NCBI RefSeq assembly: GCF_900176255.2
Contig: NZ_FXEG02000002.1
Coordinates: 496,001 to 560,000 of the forward strand
DNA length: 64,000 bases
Origin: Mycobacterium ahvazicum
GTDB taxonomy: Bacteria; Actinomycetota; Actinomycetes; Mycobacteriales; Mycobacteriaceae
Direction: 5' to 3'
The notes under the pieces are model-generated. The model did not search any database and was not told the DNA's origin. It worked only from the letters and a program-made list of their open reading frames with translations. Position 1 is the stretch's first letter. Every line of letters starts with the position of its first letter. This document shows, piece after piece, positions 55,836 to 64,000 of the stretch. The translations under genes and the position numbers were made by a program.

Positions 55836-57701
55836 ATGTGCGGAATTGTCGGCTACGTCGGGCAGGCCCCTGCCTGCCAAGTCGTCATGGACGCACTTCG
55901 CCGCATGGAGTACCGCGGCTACGACTCCTCGGGCATCGCGCTGGTCGACGGCACCGGCAGGCTCACCGTGCGCCGCCGCGCCGGCCGACTGGAAAACCTG
56001 GACAAAGCGGTGGCCGACATGCCGGCCAAGGACCTGGGCGCCACCACCGGCCTGGGCCACACCCGCTGGGCCACCCACGGCCGCCCGACCGACCGCAACG
56101 CCCACCCGCACCGCGACGCCGCCGGCAAGATCGCCGTCGTCCACAACGGCATCATCGAGAACTTCGCGACCCTGCGCCAAGAGCTGGAGGCGGCCGGCGT
56201 CGAGTTCGCCAGCGACACCGACACCGAGGTCGCCGTGCACCTGGTCGCCCGGGCGTATCGCGAGGGTGAGACGGCCGGCGACTTCGCCGCGTCGGTGCTC
56301 GCGGTGCTGCGCCGGCTGGAGGGCCACTTCACGCTCGTGTTCGCCAACGCCGACGAGCCCGGCACCATCGTGGCCGCGCGACGGTCGACCCCGTTGGTGG
56401 TCGGCGTCGGTGACGGCGAGATGTTCGTCGGCTCCGACGTGGCGGCCTTCATTCCGCACACCCGCAACGCCGTCGAACTCGGCCAGGACCAATGCGTGGT
56501 GCTGACCGCCGACGGCTACCGGATCACCGACTTCGACGGCAACGAAGACGTCGATTATCGCGAGTTCCATATCGATTGGGACCTCGCCGCCGCCGAAAAG
56601 GGTGGCTACGAGTACTTCATGCTCAAGGAGATCGCCGAGCAGCCCACGGCGGTGGCCGACACGCTGCTCGGCCATTTCGTCAACGGCCGCATCGTGCTCG
56701 ACGAGCAACGCCTCTCCGATCAGGAACTGCGCGAGGTCGACAAGGTATTCGTCGTCGCCTGTGGCACCGCGTATCACTCCGGGCTGCTGGCGAAGTATGC
56801 GATCGAGCACTGGACGCGACTGCCGGTGGAAGTCGAGCTTGCCAGCGAATTCCGCTACCGGGACCCGGTTTTGGACCGCAGCACACTCGTGGTCGCCATC
56901 TCGCAGTCCGGTGAAACCGCGGACACCCTGGAAGCGGTCCGCCACGCCAAGGCGCAGAAGGCCAAGGTGCTGGCGATCTGCAATACCAATGGCTCGCAGA
57001 TCCCCCGCGAATGCGACGCGGTGCTCTACACGCGCGCCGGGCCGGAAATCGGGGTGGCCTCGACGAAGACCTTCCTGGCCCAGATCACCGCCAACTACCT
57101 GGTCGGACTGGCGCTCGCACAGGCCCGCGGCACCAAGTACCCCGACGAGGTCGAGCGCGAATACCGTGAGCTGGAAGCGATGCCCGAGATCGTTTCGCGG
57201 GTGCTCGCCAACATCGAACCCGTTGCCGCCCTGGCTTATCGGTTCGCCCAATCCTCGACCGTGCTGTTCCTGGGCCGCCATGTCGGCTACCCGGTGGCGC
57301 TGGAAGGCGCGCTCAAACTCAAAGAGCTGGCCTACATGCACGCCGAGGGTTTCGCCGCCGGCGAGCTCAAGCACGGCCCGATCGCGCTGATCGAGGACGA
57401 CCTGCCGGTCATCGTCGTGATGCCGTCACCCAAGGGGTCGGCTACGCTGCATGCGAAGTTGATGTCCAATATCCGCGAGATTCAGACGCGTGGCGCGGTG
57501 ACCATCGTCATCGCCGAGGAAGGGGACGACACCGTGCGTCCCTATGCCGATCATTTGATCGAAATCCCTTCGGTGTCAACGCTTTTGCAGCCACTGCTGT
57601 CGACCATCCCGCTGCAGGTGTTTGCCGCGTCGGTGGCGCAGGCCCGTGGGTACGACGTCGACAAACCGAGAAATCTGGCCAAGTCGGTCACGGTTGAATA
57701 G
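55836..57701 (+). CDS. glmS: Glutamine-fructose-6-phosphate aminotransferase (isomerising)
   Basis: First committed enzyme of amino-sugar synthesis, making glucosamine-6-phosphate from fructose-6-phosphate and glutamine. The 621-residue protein has a class II glutaminase domain with Cys2 (MCGIVGYVGQ), GLGHTRWATHGRPTDRNAHP and HNGIIENFATL, then two SIS sugar-isomerase domains with ACGTAYHSGLLAKYAIE, AISQSGETADTLEAVRHAK and HAEGFAAGELKHGPIALI. The C-terminal DKPRNLAKSVTVE is classic. It feeds glmM found earlier in the window. Near-complete identity with Rv3436c is expected. Confidence 0.98.
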   Translation: MCGIVGYVGQAPACQVVMDALRRMEYRGYDSSGIALVDGTGRLTVRRRAGRLENLDKAVADMPAKDLGATTGLGHTRWATHGRPTDRNAHPHRDAAGKIAVVHNGIIENFATLRQELEAAGVEFASDTDTEVAVHLVARAYREGETAGDFAASVLAVLRRLEGHFTLVFANADEPGTIVAARRSTPLVVGVGDGEMFVGSDVAAFIPHTRNAVELGQDQCVVLTADGYRITDFDGNEDVDYREFHIDWDLAAAEKGGYEYFMLKEIAEQPTAVADTLLGHFVNGRIVLDEQRLSDQELREVDKVFVVACGTAYHSGLLAKYAIEHWTRLPVEVELASEFRYRDPVLDRSTLVVAISQSGETADTLEAVRHAKAQKAKVLAICNTNGSQIPRECDAVLYTRAGPEIGVASTKTFLAQITANYLVGLALAQARGTKYPDEVEREYRELEAMPEIVSRVLANIEPVAALAYRFAQSSTVLFLGRHVGYPVALEGALKLKELAYMHAEGFAAGELKHGPIALIEDDLPVIVVMPSPKGSATLHAKLMSNIREIQTRGAVTIVIAEEGDDTVRPYADHLIEIPSVSTLLQPLLSTIPLQVFAASVAQARGYDVDKPRNLAKSVTVE

Positions 57702-58572
57702 CCACCGCCGGATATTCGGCATCGTCGGTGTCGTGTTGTTCCTGGTGGCCTATGGCGTCTCGGTTGCGCTGTACGTCGACGGCGGCCTGAGCCACCGCAG
57801 CATTGTCGTTCGAGGTCAGTCGGAGCCCGACCTGACCCGGGTGACCATCGATGTCCAGGAAGTTCAGTCGGCCAACAGCCTGCTCGTCGCCAACGTCAGC
57901 GTCTTTCCCGGACCCGCGCTACTCGATCCGCGAACCCACAATCTCAAGGAAGATCTCACCATCGCGGTCACGTCCGCGGTGACGGCCAGCAAGCGTACGT
58001 GGCCGAAAGGCACTGTGCCCGATGTGTTTCGGGTTTCACTGGCCGTGGGCGGTGAAGTCGCGGTCTGGCCGCTGGACGAATACCACTCGGGGCCCATCGT
58101 CTCCGAGCTCTTGTCCGGCCCCACCACCTCCACGCGGGTGCCGGCGGTGGTGACCATGGCCGATCGTCTGCTCGGCTGGGATATCGACGTCAGCCGCATC
58201 AGCGACGCAGATCTGCTCGGCCCCTACCAGGTGGATCTGTCCCGATCGATGAGCACGGTTGCGTTCGCGGTTGTCATCCTTGGCGTACTGGTCGCGCTCG
58301 CCGCGTTTGCGCTCTTTGTCGCGGTCCAGACCTGGCGCGACAAGCGCAAATTCCAGCCGCCGATGACAACCTGGTACGCGGCGATGCTGTTCGCGGTGGT
58401 GCCATTGCGGAATGCGCTTCCCGACGCGCCTCCCTTCGGAGCCTTCATCGACGTCACGATCGTGCTGTGGGTGATCGTCGTATTGGTGATTTCGATGGGG
58501 CTCTACATCTCTTGCTGGTGGCGGCATCTGCGGCCCGCACCCGACGAGCTGGCCTCGCAGCGGCCGACTTAG
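57694..58572 (+). CDS. DUF4436 membrane protein (Rv3435c-like, copy 1)
   Basis: Membrane protein of about 292 residues. One N-terminal helix (IFGIVGVVLFLVAYGVSVAL), an extracytoplasmic domain (VTIDVQEVQSANSLLVANVS, VWPLDEYHSGPIVSEL), and three C-terminal helices around KFQPPMTTWYAAMLFAVVPL and FIDVTIVLWVIVVLVISMGL. The start is uncertain: TTG 57694 overlaps the glmS stop and begins just before the hydrophobic segment. Function is unknown. The next gene is a clear paralogue. Confidence 0.75.
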   Translation: MNSHRRIFGIVGVVLFLVAYGVSVALYVDGGLSHRSIVVRGQSEPDLTRVTIDVQEVQSANSLLVANVSVFPGPALLDPRTHNLKEDLTIAVTSAVTASKRTWPKGTVPDVFRVSLAVGGEVAVWPLDEYHSGPIVSELLSGPTTSTRVPAVVTMADRLLGWDIDVSRISDADLLGPYQVDLSRSMSTVAFAVVILGVLVALAAFALFVAVQTWRDKRKFQPPMTTWYAAMLFAVVPLRNALPDAPPFGAFIDVTIVLWVIVVLVISMGLYISCWWRHLRPAPDELASQRPT

Positions 58573-58656
58573 CGTCTGGTCGCCGCGCGGTAAGCCACTA
58601 GTATTTCTGGCCGGGGTGATGCGTGTCGGACGGGACAGTCAGCGGGGGAGGCAACC

Positions 58657-59532
58657 TTGGCAGCGAACGGCTTCGCCAGAGGCACTCGGTTCATGAAGTT
58701 TTCGATCATGGCTTTGGTGATCTTTTTCATCGGCGCGTACGTGACCACGGTCGCGCTCTATGCCAGGTCCGGTTGCGGCTGCCCGCTGCAACTGACCCCC
58801 GGCAAGCCGTCGGCCGACGGGACCACGGTGACGATCGACTTCCTCGATACCCAGTCGATGAAGGGCGCGCTGCACGCCGACGTCACCATCACGCCGGGGC
58901 CTGGGCTGCTGGATCCGGTCACCCGCGGCCTCAACTCAGACTTCGCCGTCGTGGTCCACTCCGCGGCCACGCCCAGCAAACGCGCCTGGACGAAAGGCAT
59001 GCTTCCCGGCGAATACCCTGTCCCGCTGACGATTAGCGGCGATCCGTCGGTGTGGCCCCTCGACAAATATCAGTCGGGCCCGATCACGGTCGACCTCATC
59101 TACGGCACCGAGCGACCCGAACAGCTACCGGTGAAATTCGTCGACCGTGTCTCCGGCTGGCAGCTTTCCGTTGCCGGTGAGGGTAGTTTGCAGTCGCCGT
59201 ACCGGGTGGAGCTACGGCGCTCGCCCAGCATCGCGGCGTTCGCCGCCGTCATCGTCGTGGTGATGCTCGCGCTCGCCGGAGTCGGCGCCTTCGTCGCCAT
59301 CCAGACGGCGCGCGACCGTCGAAAATTCCAGCCACCGATGACAACGTGGTACGCGGCAATGCTGTTCGCGGTGATACCACTGCGAAATGCGTTGCCCGAC
59401 GCACCCCCGATCGGGTCCTGGGTCGATGTCACGGTCACGCTCTGGGTAATCGTCACACTGGTGATGTCGATGGTGCTGTACATCTTTTGCTGGTGGCGGC
59501 ATCTACGACCCGAACCTGAAAAGGCGGCATAA
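58657..59532 (+). CDS. DUF4436 membrane protein (copy 2)
   Basis: 291-residue paralogue of the preceding gene with the same plan: N-terminal helix (FSIMALVIFFIGAYVTTVAL), extracytoplasmic domain (TVTIDFLDTQSMKGALHADV, VWPLDKYQSGPITVDL) and C-terminal helices with the strikingly conserved QPPMTTWYAAMLFAV and PLRNALPDAPP. TTG 58657 is favoured because GGGGAGG stands just upstream; an ATG 12 codons later is the alternative. Function unknown. Confidence 0.76.
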   Translation: MAANGFARGTRFMKFSIMALVIFFIGAYVTTVALYARSGCGCPLQLTPGKPSADGTTVTIDFLDTQSMKGALHADVTITPGPGLLDPVTRGLNSDFAVVVHSAATPSKRAWTKGMLPGEYPVPLTISGDPSVWPLDKYQSGPITVDLIYGTERPEQLPVKFVDRVSGWQLSVAGEGSLQSPYRVELRRSPSIAAFAAVIVVVMLALAGVGAFVAIQTARDRRKFQPPMTTWYAAMLFAVIPLRNALPDAPPIGSWVDVTVTLWVIVTLVMSMVLYIFCWWRHLRPEPEKAA

Positions 59533-59562
59533 AAGTTTGCCCAAGCCGCCGGGCATGCAAAG

Positions 59563-60285
59563 GTGGACGCCGTGGCGGATGGATCGGTGGGGGCGCGACT
59601 ACGAAGCTTGGCTATCGGGGTCTGGCATTTCGTCAGCAGCGCTCCGCTGACCTACGGCTGGCTCCTGGTGTTGATGATCACCACAGTCATCCAAAACCAG
59701 CTCTCCGGGCGGCAATTGCACTCGGTGTTGCTGCACCGCTCCACCAACATTCACGAGTTGGGCACCGATCCGCTTTCGGTGCTGTTTTCCAGCCTGCTGT
59801 GGATCGACGGCAAGAGCCTGGAGCCCTACCTGCTGCTGTTCACCTTGTTTCTCGCCCCGGCCGAACACTGGCTCGGCCACTTGAACTGGCTCACCGTGGG
59901 ATTGACCAGCCACATCCTTTCGACCTACATCAGCGAAGGCATCCTGTACTTCGCGATCGAGGAACACGACGCATCGGAACGGCTGGTGCGCTCCCGCGAT
60001 ATCGGGGTCAGCTACTTCCTGGTCGGCATCATGGCCGTGTTGGCGTATCGCATCGAGCGGCCATGGCGCTGGCTTTACCTCGGCGTACTGCTGGTCGTCT
60101 TCGGCTTTCCTCTGATCACGATGGCCAAACACGGGCTGAACTTCACCGCGATCGGTCACTTCACGTCGATCCTCATCGGGCTCTGCTTCTATCCGATGGC
60201 CCGGGCGAGAATAGACAAGCCGTGGAGCCCGGCCCGGTTCCGAGCCGCGATACGACGATTCCGCTCCCGCGAGGATCCGATCTGA
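59563..60285 (+). CDS. Rhomboid-like membrane protein (Rv3434c-like)
   Basis: Membrane protein of 240 residues and about six helices, corresponding in position to Rv3434c. Hydrophobic parts are TYGWLLVLMITTVIQN, LEPYLLLFTLFLAPAEHWLG, VSYFLVGIMAVLAYRI and YLGVLLVVFGFPLITM. A GxS-type motif (DIGVSYFLVG) followed in a later helix by FTAIGHFTSILIG recalls the serine/histidine dyad of rhomboid proteases, though the fold resemblance is weak. It could be an inactive rhomboid-like protein. GTG 59563 is the start. Confidence 0.65.
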   Translation: MDAVADGSVGARLRSLAIGVWHFVSSAPLTYGWLLVLMITTVIQNQLSGRQLHSVLLHRSTNIHELGTDPLSVLFSSLLWIDGKSLEPYLLLFTLFLAPAEHWLGHLNWLTVGLTSHILSTYISEGILYFAIEEHDASERLVRSRDIGVSYFLVGIMAVLAYRIERPWRWLYLGVLLVVFGFPLITMAKHGLNFTAIGHFTSILIGLCFYPMARARIDKPWSPARFRAAIRRFRSREDPI

Positions 60286-60350
60286 GGGTCCGGCCGGTTT
60301 TGCTGTTGCGAACGCGATCTGCGTTTAACGCCACGGTAATTGCGCCGCCA

Positions 60351-60356
60351 TAGCGT
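60351..60356 (+). promoter_or_regulatory. Candidate -10 box of a leaderless transcript (ligase gene)
   Basis: TAGCGT ends six bases before ATG 60363. No good ribosome site lies in the gap, so a leaderless start is plausible. No convincing -35 was found. Confidence 0.35.
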
Positions 60357-60362
60357 GGGGAA

Positions 60363-62981
60363 ATGCGAGCTGTGTCGCCGCGAACGCTGGGCGCTGAAGA
60401 GGAGTTCCACCTTGTCGATCTGAAGACAAGGCGGCTCACGGCGCGCGCACCCGAACTGCTGGCCGAGCTGACCGAGGACTATGTCGCCGAGTTGCAGCGG
60501 TGCGTCGTCGAGACCAACACTCAAGTGGTTAATTCGCTGGGCGAATTGCGCGAGGAACTCGTCCGCCAGCGCAAGGTCTTGGTCGAGGCCGCCACCGAAT
60601 TGGGCATGGGAGTGGTCGCCGCCGGCGCGGTGCCGCTGGCGGTCCCGGCCGAGATGCAGGTGACCAAGACGCCGCGCTATCGGCAGATGCTCGCCGATTA
60701 CCAACTGCTGGCCCGAGAGCAGCTGATCTGCGGCACCCAGATACATGTGGGCGTCGCCGATCGCGACGAAGCGGTCGAGGTCGGCTACCGGGTGGCCGCG
60801 TATCTCCCGACTCTGCTCGCCTTGTCTGCCAGCTCGCCCTTTGCGTCCGACGGGTCTGACACCGGTTACGCGAGTCTGCGCACGCTGGTTTGGCAGCGCT
60901 GGCCTACAACGGGTCCGGCCGCCCCGGTTCACACGGCCGCGGAATACGACCAACTGGTCGCCGACCTGGTGGCCAGCGGCGTCATCTCCGACGTCGGGAT
61001 GGTTTATTTCGACGTGCGCCCGGCTAGCGCGGCGCCGACGCTGGAGCTGCGGGTATGCGACAGCTGCCCGTCCGTGGACACGGTCGTCTTGATCGCCGGG
61101 ATATTCCGGGCCCTGGTGGAGCGCGAGGCCGCGGCCGCGCAGGCGGGAACTGAGCCGACGGTGCTCTCACCGGCGGTGAGCCGGGCCGCGGTGTGGCGAG
61201 CCGCCCGGTCGGGGTTGGAGGGCGAGCTGGTCGACGTCCGCGGACCCGTCGGCCGCCCGGCATCCGAGGTGGTTAGCGAGCTGGTCGAGGGACTGCGTGC
61301 GCAATTGGACGAAACCGGTGATTGGGAAACCGTGAGCGAGCTGAGCCGCCAAGCGCTCGAGATGGGAACGTCCTCGGCACGGCAGCGGCGGGCGCTGCGC
61401 CGTCGCGGGCGTCTCACCGACGTCGTCGACCAGCTCATTGTCGAGACGGCGGCCACCGGTCCGACCTCGATGACTGTCGGTGACGACCGGACGCTTCGGT
61501 ACGGCTACCAGCCGGGCAGCAAACGCACCGATACCGCTGGTGGCAACCTCGACGACAGTTACGACGAAGCGGTCGACACCAGCGGTCAACCACACCCGCA
61601 CTATCGGAATGTCCTCGATGCCATCGCCCAGATCGGCGTGGCCGAACTGCGTTCCCGGGAAGCGGCCATCGAGCAGGAGCAGCGCGCCGACAACGTCACG
61701 TTTCGCGTCACCGGTCAAACCCGGGCCCAACTGTTCCCGGTTGACCTCGTGCCGCGCATCGTGACCGCACCGGAGTGGACGCAGTTGTGCCAAGGCTTAG
61801 CCCAGCGGGCCCGCGCGCTGGACGCGTTTCTGCGCGACATCTATTCCGCGCAAGAGATCGTCGCGGCCGGCATCATCGGCGAACAGATTCTCGACCGGGC
61901 ACCCGGCTTTCGCTCTACCGGCCGGCTTGCGGGCAATACCGTCCGCGCCCACATCAGCGGCACCGACATCGTGTGCGACCGCGCCGGTGGGTGGACGGTG
62001 CTCGAGGACAATTTGCGAGTGCCCTCGGGGATGGCCTACGCAATCGTCAACCATCGCCTGGTCACCAAACACCTCAGCGAGTTGCAACCGCCCGCGGCGA
62101 TCGAAGAAGCCGGCCAGGCACCCGCGATGCTGCTCGAGACGCTGCGCGCAGCGGCACCGGCGCACGCGTCCGACGACCTGACCGTCGCGGTGCTGTCGAC
62201 CGGCTGGGAGGACAGCGCATGGTTCGAGCACACCTTTTTGGCCGAGGAAATGTCGGTGGCACTGGTGCAGCCATCCGATCTCTCACTGCGCGACGGCAAA
62301 CTGGTGCAGCACGTCGGATCAAGGGCCCGCCGCATCGATGTCGTGTATGCGCGGATGGATGAGGACATGCTGTTGTCGTCCACCGGATACGACGGCGTGC
62401 CGCTGCGGCCGGGTCTGCTCAGAGCGATCGCGGACGGCGATCTCACCATCGCGAATGCGCTGGCCAACGGTGTCGCAGACGACAAGGCGATTTACGCCTA
62501 TGTGCCCGACATGATCAAGTTCTATCTCGACGAAAAGCCCAGCCTGGCGCAGGTGCCTACCTGGATCTGCGCCGAACGCGAACAGCGTGACTACGTGCTG
62601 GCAAATCTCGGCGACCTGGTCGTCAAACCGATCGACGGACTGGGCGGAAGCGGGGTGTTGATCGGGCCGGACGCCTCCGAGTCCGCGTTGGACGCGCGGC
62701 GACGGGAGCTGGAAACGCAACCCGAGCGGTTCATCGCCCAGGAGGCGGTCAACTTATCGACCCATCCCACCTTTGACGGCGACGGCCTATACCCTCATCA
62801 CGTCGACTTGCGTGCATTTGTGCATCTTCGGGCGGCCGGAAACGGTGCCGTATCGGCACATGTGATGCCCGCGGCGCTGACGCGGGTGGCCAGCCGTGGG
62901 TCGCGCATCGTCAACTCGTCATACGGCGGCGGCAGCAAAGATACCTGGATCCTCAGCGAGCCATTAAGCGAAAGCGATTGA
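60363..62981 (+). CDS. Carboxylate-amine ligase / circularly permuted ATP-grasp fusion
   Basis: Two-domain enzyme of 872 residues. Residues 1-370 resemble the GCS2/YbdK carboxylate-amine ligase family (TLGAEEEFHLVDLKTRRL, VVETNTQVVNSLGELREELV, CGTQIHVGVADRDEAVEVGY, YFDVRPASAAPTLELRVCDS). From about residue 380 the sequence is of the circularly permuted ATP-grasp type 2 kind (DUF404/DUF407: DNVTFRVTGQTRAQLFPVD, ILDRAPGFRSTGRLAGNTVR, TVLEDNLRVPSGMAYAIVNH, LGDLVVKPIDGLGGSGVLIG). Both halves are ATP-dependent peptide-bond-forming types, so it probably builds a short peptide. It ends one base before the next gene. Confidence 0.85.
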   Translation: MRAVSPRTLGAEEEFHLVDLKTRRLTARAPELLAELTEDYVAELQRCVVETNTQVVNSLGELREELVRQRKVLVEAATELGMGVVAAGAVPLAVPAEMQVTKTPRYRQMLADYQLLAREQLICGTQIHVGVADRDEAVEVGYRVAAYLPTLLALSASSPFASDGSDTGYASLRTLVWQRWPTTGPAAPVHTAAEYDQLVADLVASGVISDVGMVYFDVRPASAAPTLELRVCDSCPSVDTVVLIAGIFRALVEREAAAAQAGTEPTVLSPAVSRAAVWRAARSGLEGELVDVRGPVGRPASEVVSELVEGLRAQLDETGDWETVSELSRQALEMGTSSARQRRALRRRGRLTDVVDQLIVETAATGPTSMTVGDDRTLRYGYQPGSKRTDTAGGNLDDSYDEAVDTSGQPHPHYRNVLDAIAQIGVAELRSREAAIEQEQRADNVTFRVTGQTRAQLFPVDLVPRIVTAPEWTQLCQGLAQRARALDAFLRDIYSAQEIVAAGIIGEQILDRAPGFRSTGRLAGNTVRAHISGTDIVCDRAGGWTVLEDNLRVPSGMAYAIVNHRLVTKHLSELQPPAAIEEAGQAPAMLLETLRAAAPAHASDDLTVAVLSTGWEDSAWFEHTFLAEEMSVALVQPSDLSLRDGKLVQHVGSRARRIDVVYARMDEDMLLSSTGYDGVPLRPGLLRAIADGDLTIANALANGVADDKAIYAYVPDMIKFYLDEKPSLAQVPTWICAEREQRDYVLANLGDLVVKPIDGLGGSGVLIGPDASESALDARRRELETQPERFIAQEAVNLSTHPTFDGDGLYPHHVDLRAFVHLRAAGNGAVSAHVMPAALTRVASRGSRIVNSSYGGGSKDTWILSEPLSESD

Positions 62982-62982
62982 T

Positions 62983-64000
62983 ATGTGCGGCATCTGCGGT
63001 GAGATCCGCTGGGACGGGTGTGCGGCGGATGTCGGCGCCGTCGCGCGCATGACCGGGGCAATGACGTCACGCGGGCCCGATGCCGACGGGGTGGTGGCCC
63101 ATGGACCCGTCGCACTCGGGCACCGGCGGCTGTCGATCATCGACTTGTCCGCCCGCGGCGCGCAGCCCATGGTCGACGCCGATCTGGGCTTGACGCTGGT
63201 GTTCAACGGCTGCATCTACAACTACCAGGAATTGCGCGAGCAACTACACGCCGATGGCTACCGATTCTTCTCCACCGCCGACAGTGAGGTGGTGATCAAG
63301 GCGTTTCACAAGTGGGGGGAACGCTGCGTCGAGAAGTTCAAGGGGATGTTCGCGTTCGCCATCGCAGACCGGGACTCCGGCGCGGTGACGCTGGCCCGCG
63401 ACAGACTCGGCATCAAGCCGCTCTATATCGCGTCCCTACCCGGCGGGCTGCGGTTTGCATCCTCGGTGCGGGCATTGCTCGAGGCCGGCGGGGTGGACAC
63501 GGAGCTCGACCGTGAAGCGTTGCACCATTACATGACTTTTCACTCCGTGGTACCGGCGCCGCTGACGATATTTCGCGGTGTGCGTAAGCTGCCGCCGGCA
63601 ACCGTACGGGTGATCCAACCCGACGGTACCCAGGCCGACACCATTTACTGGACACCGGAATTCGGGCGTAATCCGGCGAAAGCGTCATGGTCAGCGCGTG
63701 ATTGGGAAGCTTCGCTGATGCAGGCACTGCGCACCGCGGTCAAACGCCGGATGGTCGCCGACGTTCCGGTGGGTGTTCTGCTGTCCGGTGGCATCGACTC
63801 ATCGATCGTGGTCGCGTTACTGGCAGAGGAGGGTCAGCAGGGGCTGGCAACCTTCAGCATCGGGTTCGACTCCGCAGACGGGGAGTCCGGAGACGAGTAC
63901 TTCTATTCCGATCTGGTCGCCAAGACGTATGACACCGACCACCACAAGATTCACATCGACGAATCGCGACTGGTGCCCGCCGTACCGAAATGCATCGCCG
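62983..64000 (+). CDS. N-acetylglutaminylglutamine-type amidotransferase (asparagine-synthase family), partial
   Basis: Glutamine-dependent amidotransferase truncated at the window end after about 339 codons. The glutaminase domain starts MCGICGEIRWDGCAADVG with nucleophile Cys2, then TSRGPDADGVVAHGPVALGH, RRLSIIDLSARGAQPM and FNGCIYNYQELREQL; the synthase half opens with the ATP-pyrophosphatase loop VGVLLSGGIDSSIVVALLAE and SIGFDS. It resembles the TIGR03104-type amidotransferase of N-acetylglutaminylglutamine amide synthesis. It begins one base after the ligase, so the pair should be one pathway. Product assignment is inferred. Confidence 0.85.
   Translation, partial: MCGICGEIRWDGCAADVGAVARMTGAMTSRGPDADGVVAHGPVALGHRRLSIIDLSARGAQPMVDADLGLTLVFNGCIYNYQELREQLHADGYRFFSTADSEVVIKAFHKWGERCVEKFKGMFAFAIADRDSGAVTLARDRLGIKPLYIASLPGGLRFASSVRALLEAGGVDTELDREALHHYMTFHSVVPAPLTIFRGVRKLPPATVRVIQPDGTQADTIYWTPEFGRNPAKASWSARDWEASLMQALRTAVKRRMVADVPVGVLLSGGIDSSIVVALLAEEGQQGLATFSIGFDSADGESGDEYFYSDLVAKTYDTDHHKIHIDESRLVPAVPKCIA

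Overview
The window is chromosomal DNA from a mycobacterium, GC-rich throughout, and most likely a non-tuberculous species outside the M. tuberculosis complex. The evidence is a complete ESX-4 (type VII secretion) locus with adjacent cutinases, the SigL/RslA sigma/anti-sigma pair, mmsA-fadE9-mmsB, rmlB/rmlC, a three-gene array of TIGR00027-type methyltransferases and several F420-dependent oxidoreductases. Gene order follows two M. tuberculosis H37Rv blocks known from memory: about Rv0731c-Rv0737 plus Rv0751c-Rv0753c, then about Rv3465-Rv3434c. In H37Rv these lie far apart; here they are joined. No IS element, prophage, CRISPR array, rRNA or tRNA was seen, and no gene-free stretch exceeds 300 bases.

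Layout. 1-2544: three tandem minus-strand methyltransferases, the first cut by the window edge. 2802-6910: secY-adk-mapA, then sigL and its zinc anti-sigma gene rslA. 6984-8926: an unusual truncated thiamine-diphosphate enzyme translationally coupled to a PLP aminotransferase, behind a SigL-like promoter; then a MarR regulator (8985) and a STAS-like gene. 9909-13501: valine/isobutyrate catabolism (mmsA, fadE9, mmsB). 13621-18147: a flavin oxidoreductase followed by a tightly overlapping five-gene operon of ECF sigma factor, membrane-anchored Rieske protein that looks like its anti-sigma factor, cupredoxin lipoprotein, Tat-exported phosphoesterase and membrane protein. 18035-21604: three tandem acyltransferase-3 genes, the middle one frameshifted. 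21791-25177: rmlC, rmlB and two LLM oxidoreductases. 25206-28405: a histidine kinase with a cyclic-nucleotide-like input domain and a response-regulator/thioredoxin-reductase fusion.

28664-33296: infA-rpmJ-rpsM-rpsK-rpsD-rpoA-rplQ-truA. 33372-37442: an NCS1 permease with a Cys/His-rich tail and three secreted cutinase-like hydrolases. 37561-47340: the ESX-4 locus (eccB4, mycP4, eccD4, eccC4, the Rv3446c-type gene, esxU, esxT), closed by a strong hairpin. 47468-47834: an orphan HigA antitoxin behind a relic of its HigB toxin. 48003-50439: rplM-rpsI and glmM. 50487-52190: Rv3440c/Rv3439c-like genes, the second frameshifted. 52195-54350: an F420 oxidoreductase and a complete antitoxin/zeta-toxin module with a repeated operator. 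54353-60285: Rv3438/Rv3437-like genes, glmS, two DUF4436 membrane proteins and a rhomboid-like protein. 60363-64000: a carboxylate-amine ligase/ATP-grasp fusion followed by an N-acetylglutaminylglutamine-type amidotransferase, cut by the window end.

The most promising under-described parts are the sigma/Rieske/cupredoxin operon, the PYR-only TPP protein plus aminotransferase under a SigL-like promoter, the kinase with the RR-TrxR fusion that lacks the redox cysteines, and the terminal peptide-ligase/amidotransferase pair. All functional statements are from reading the sequence and remembered family knowledge; no search was run.
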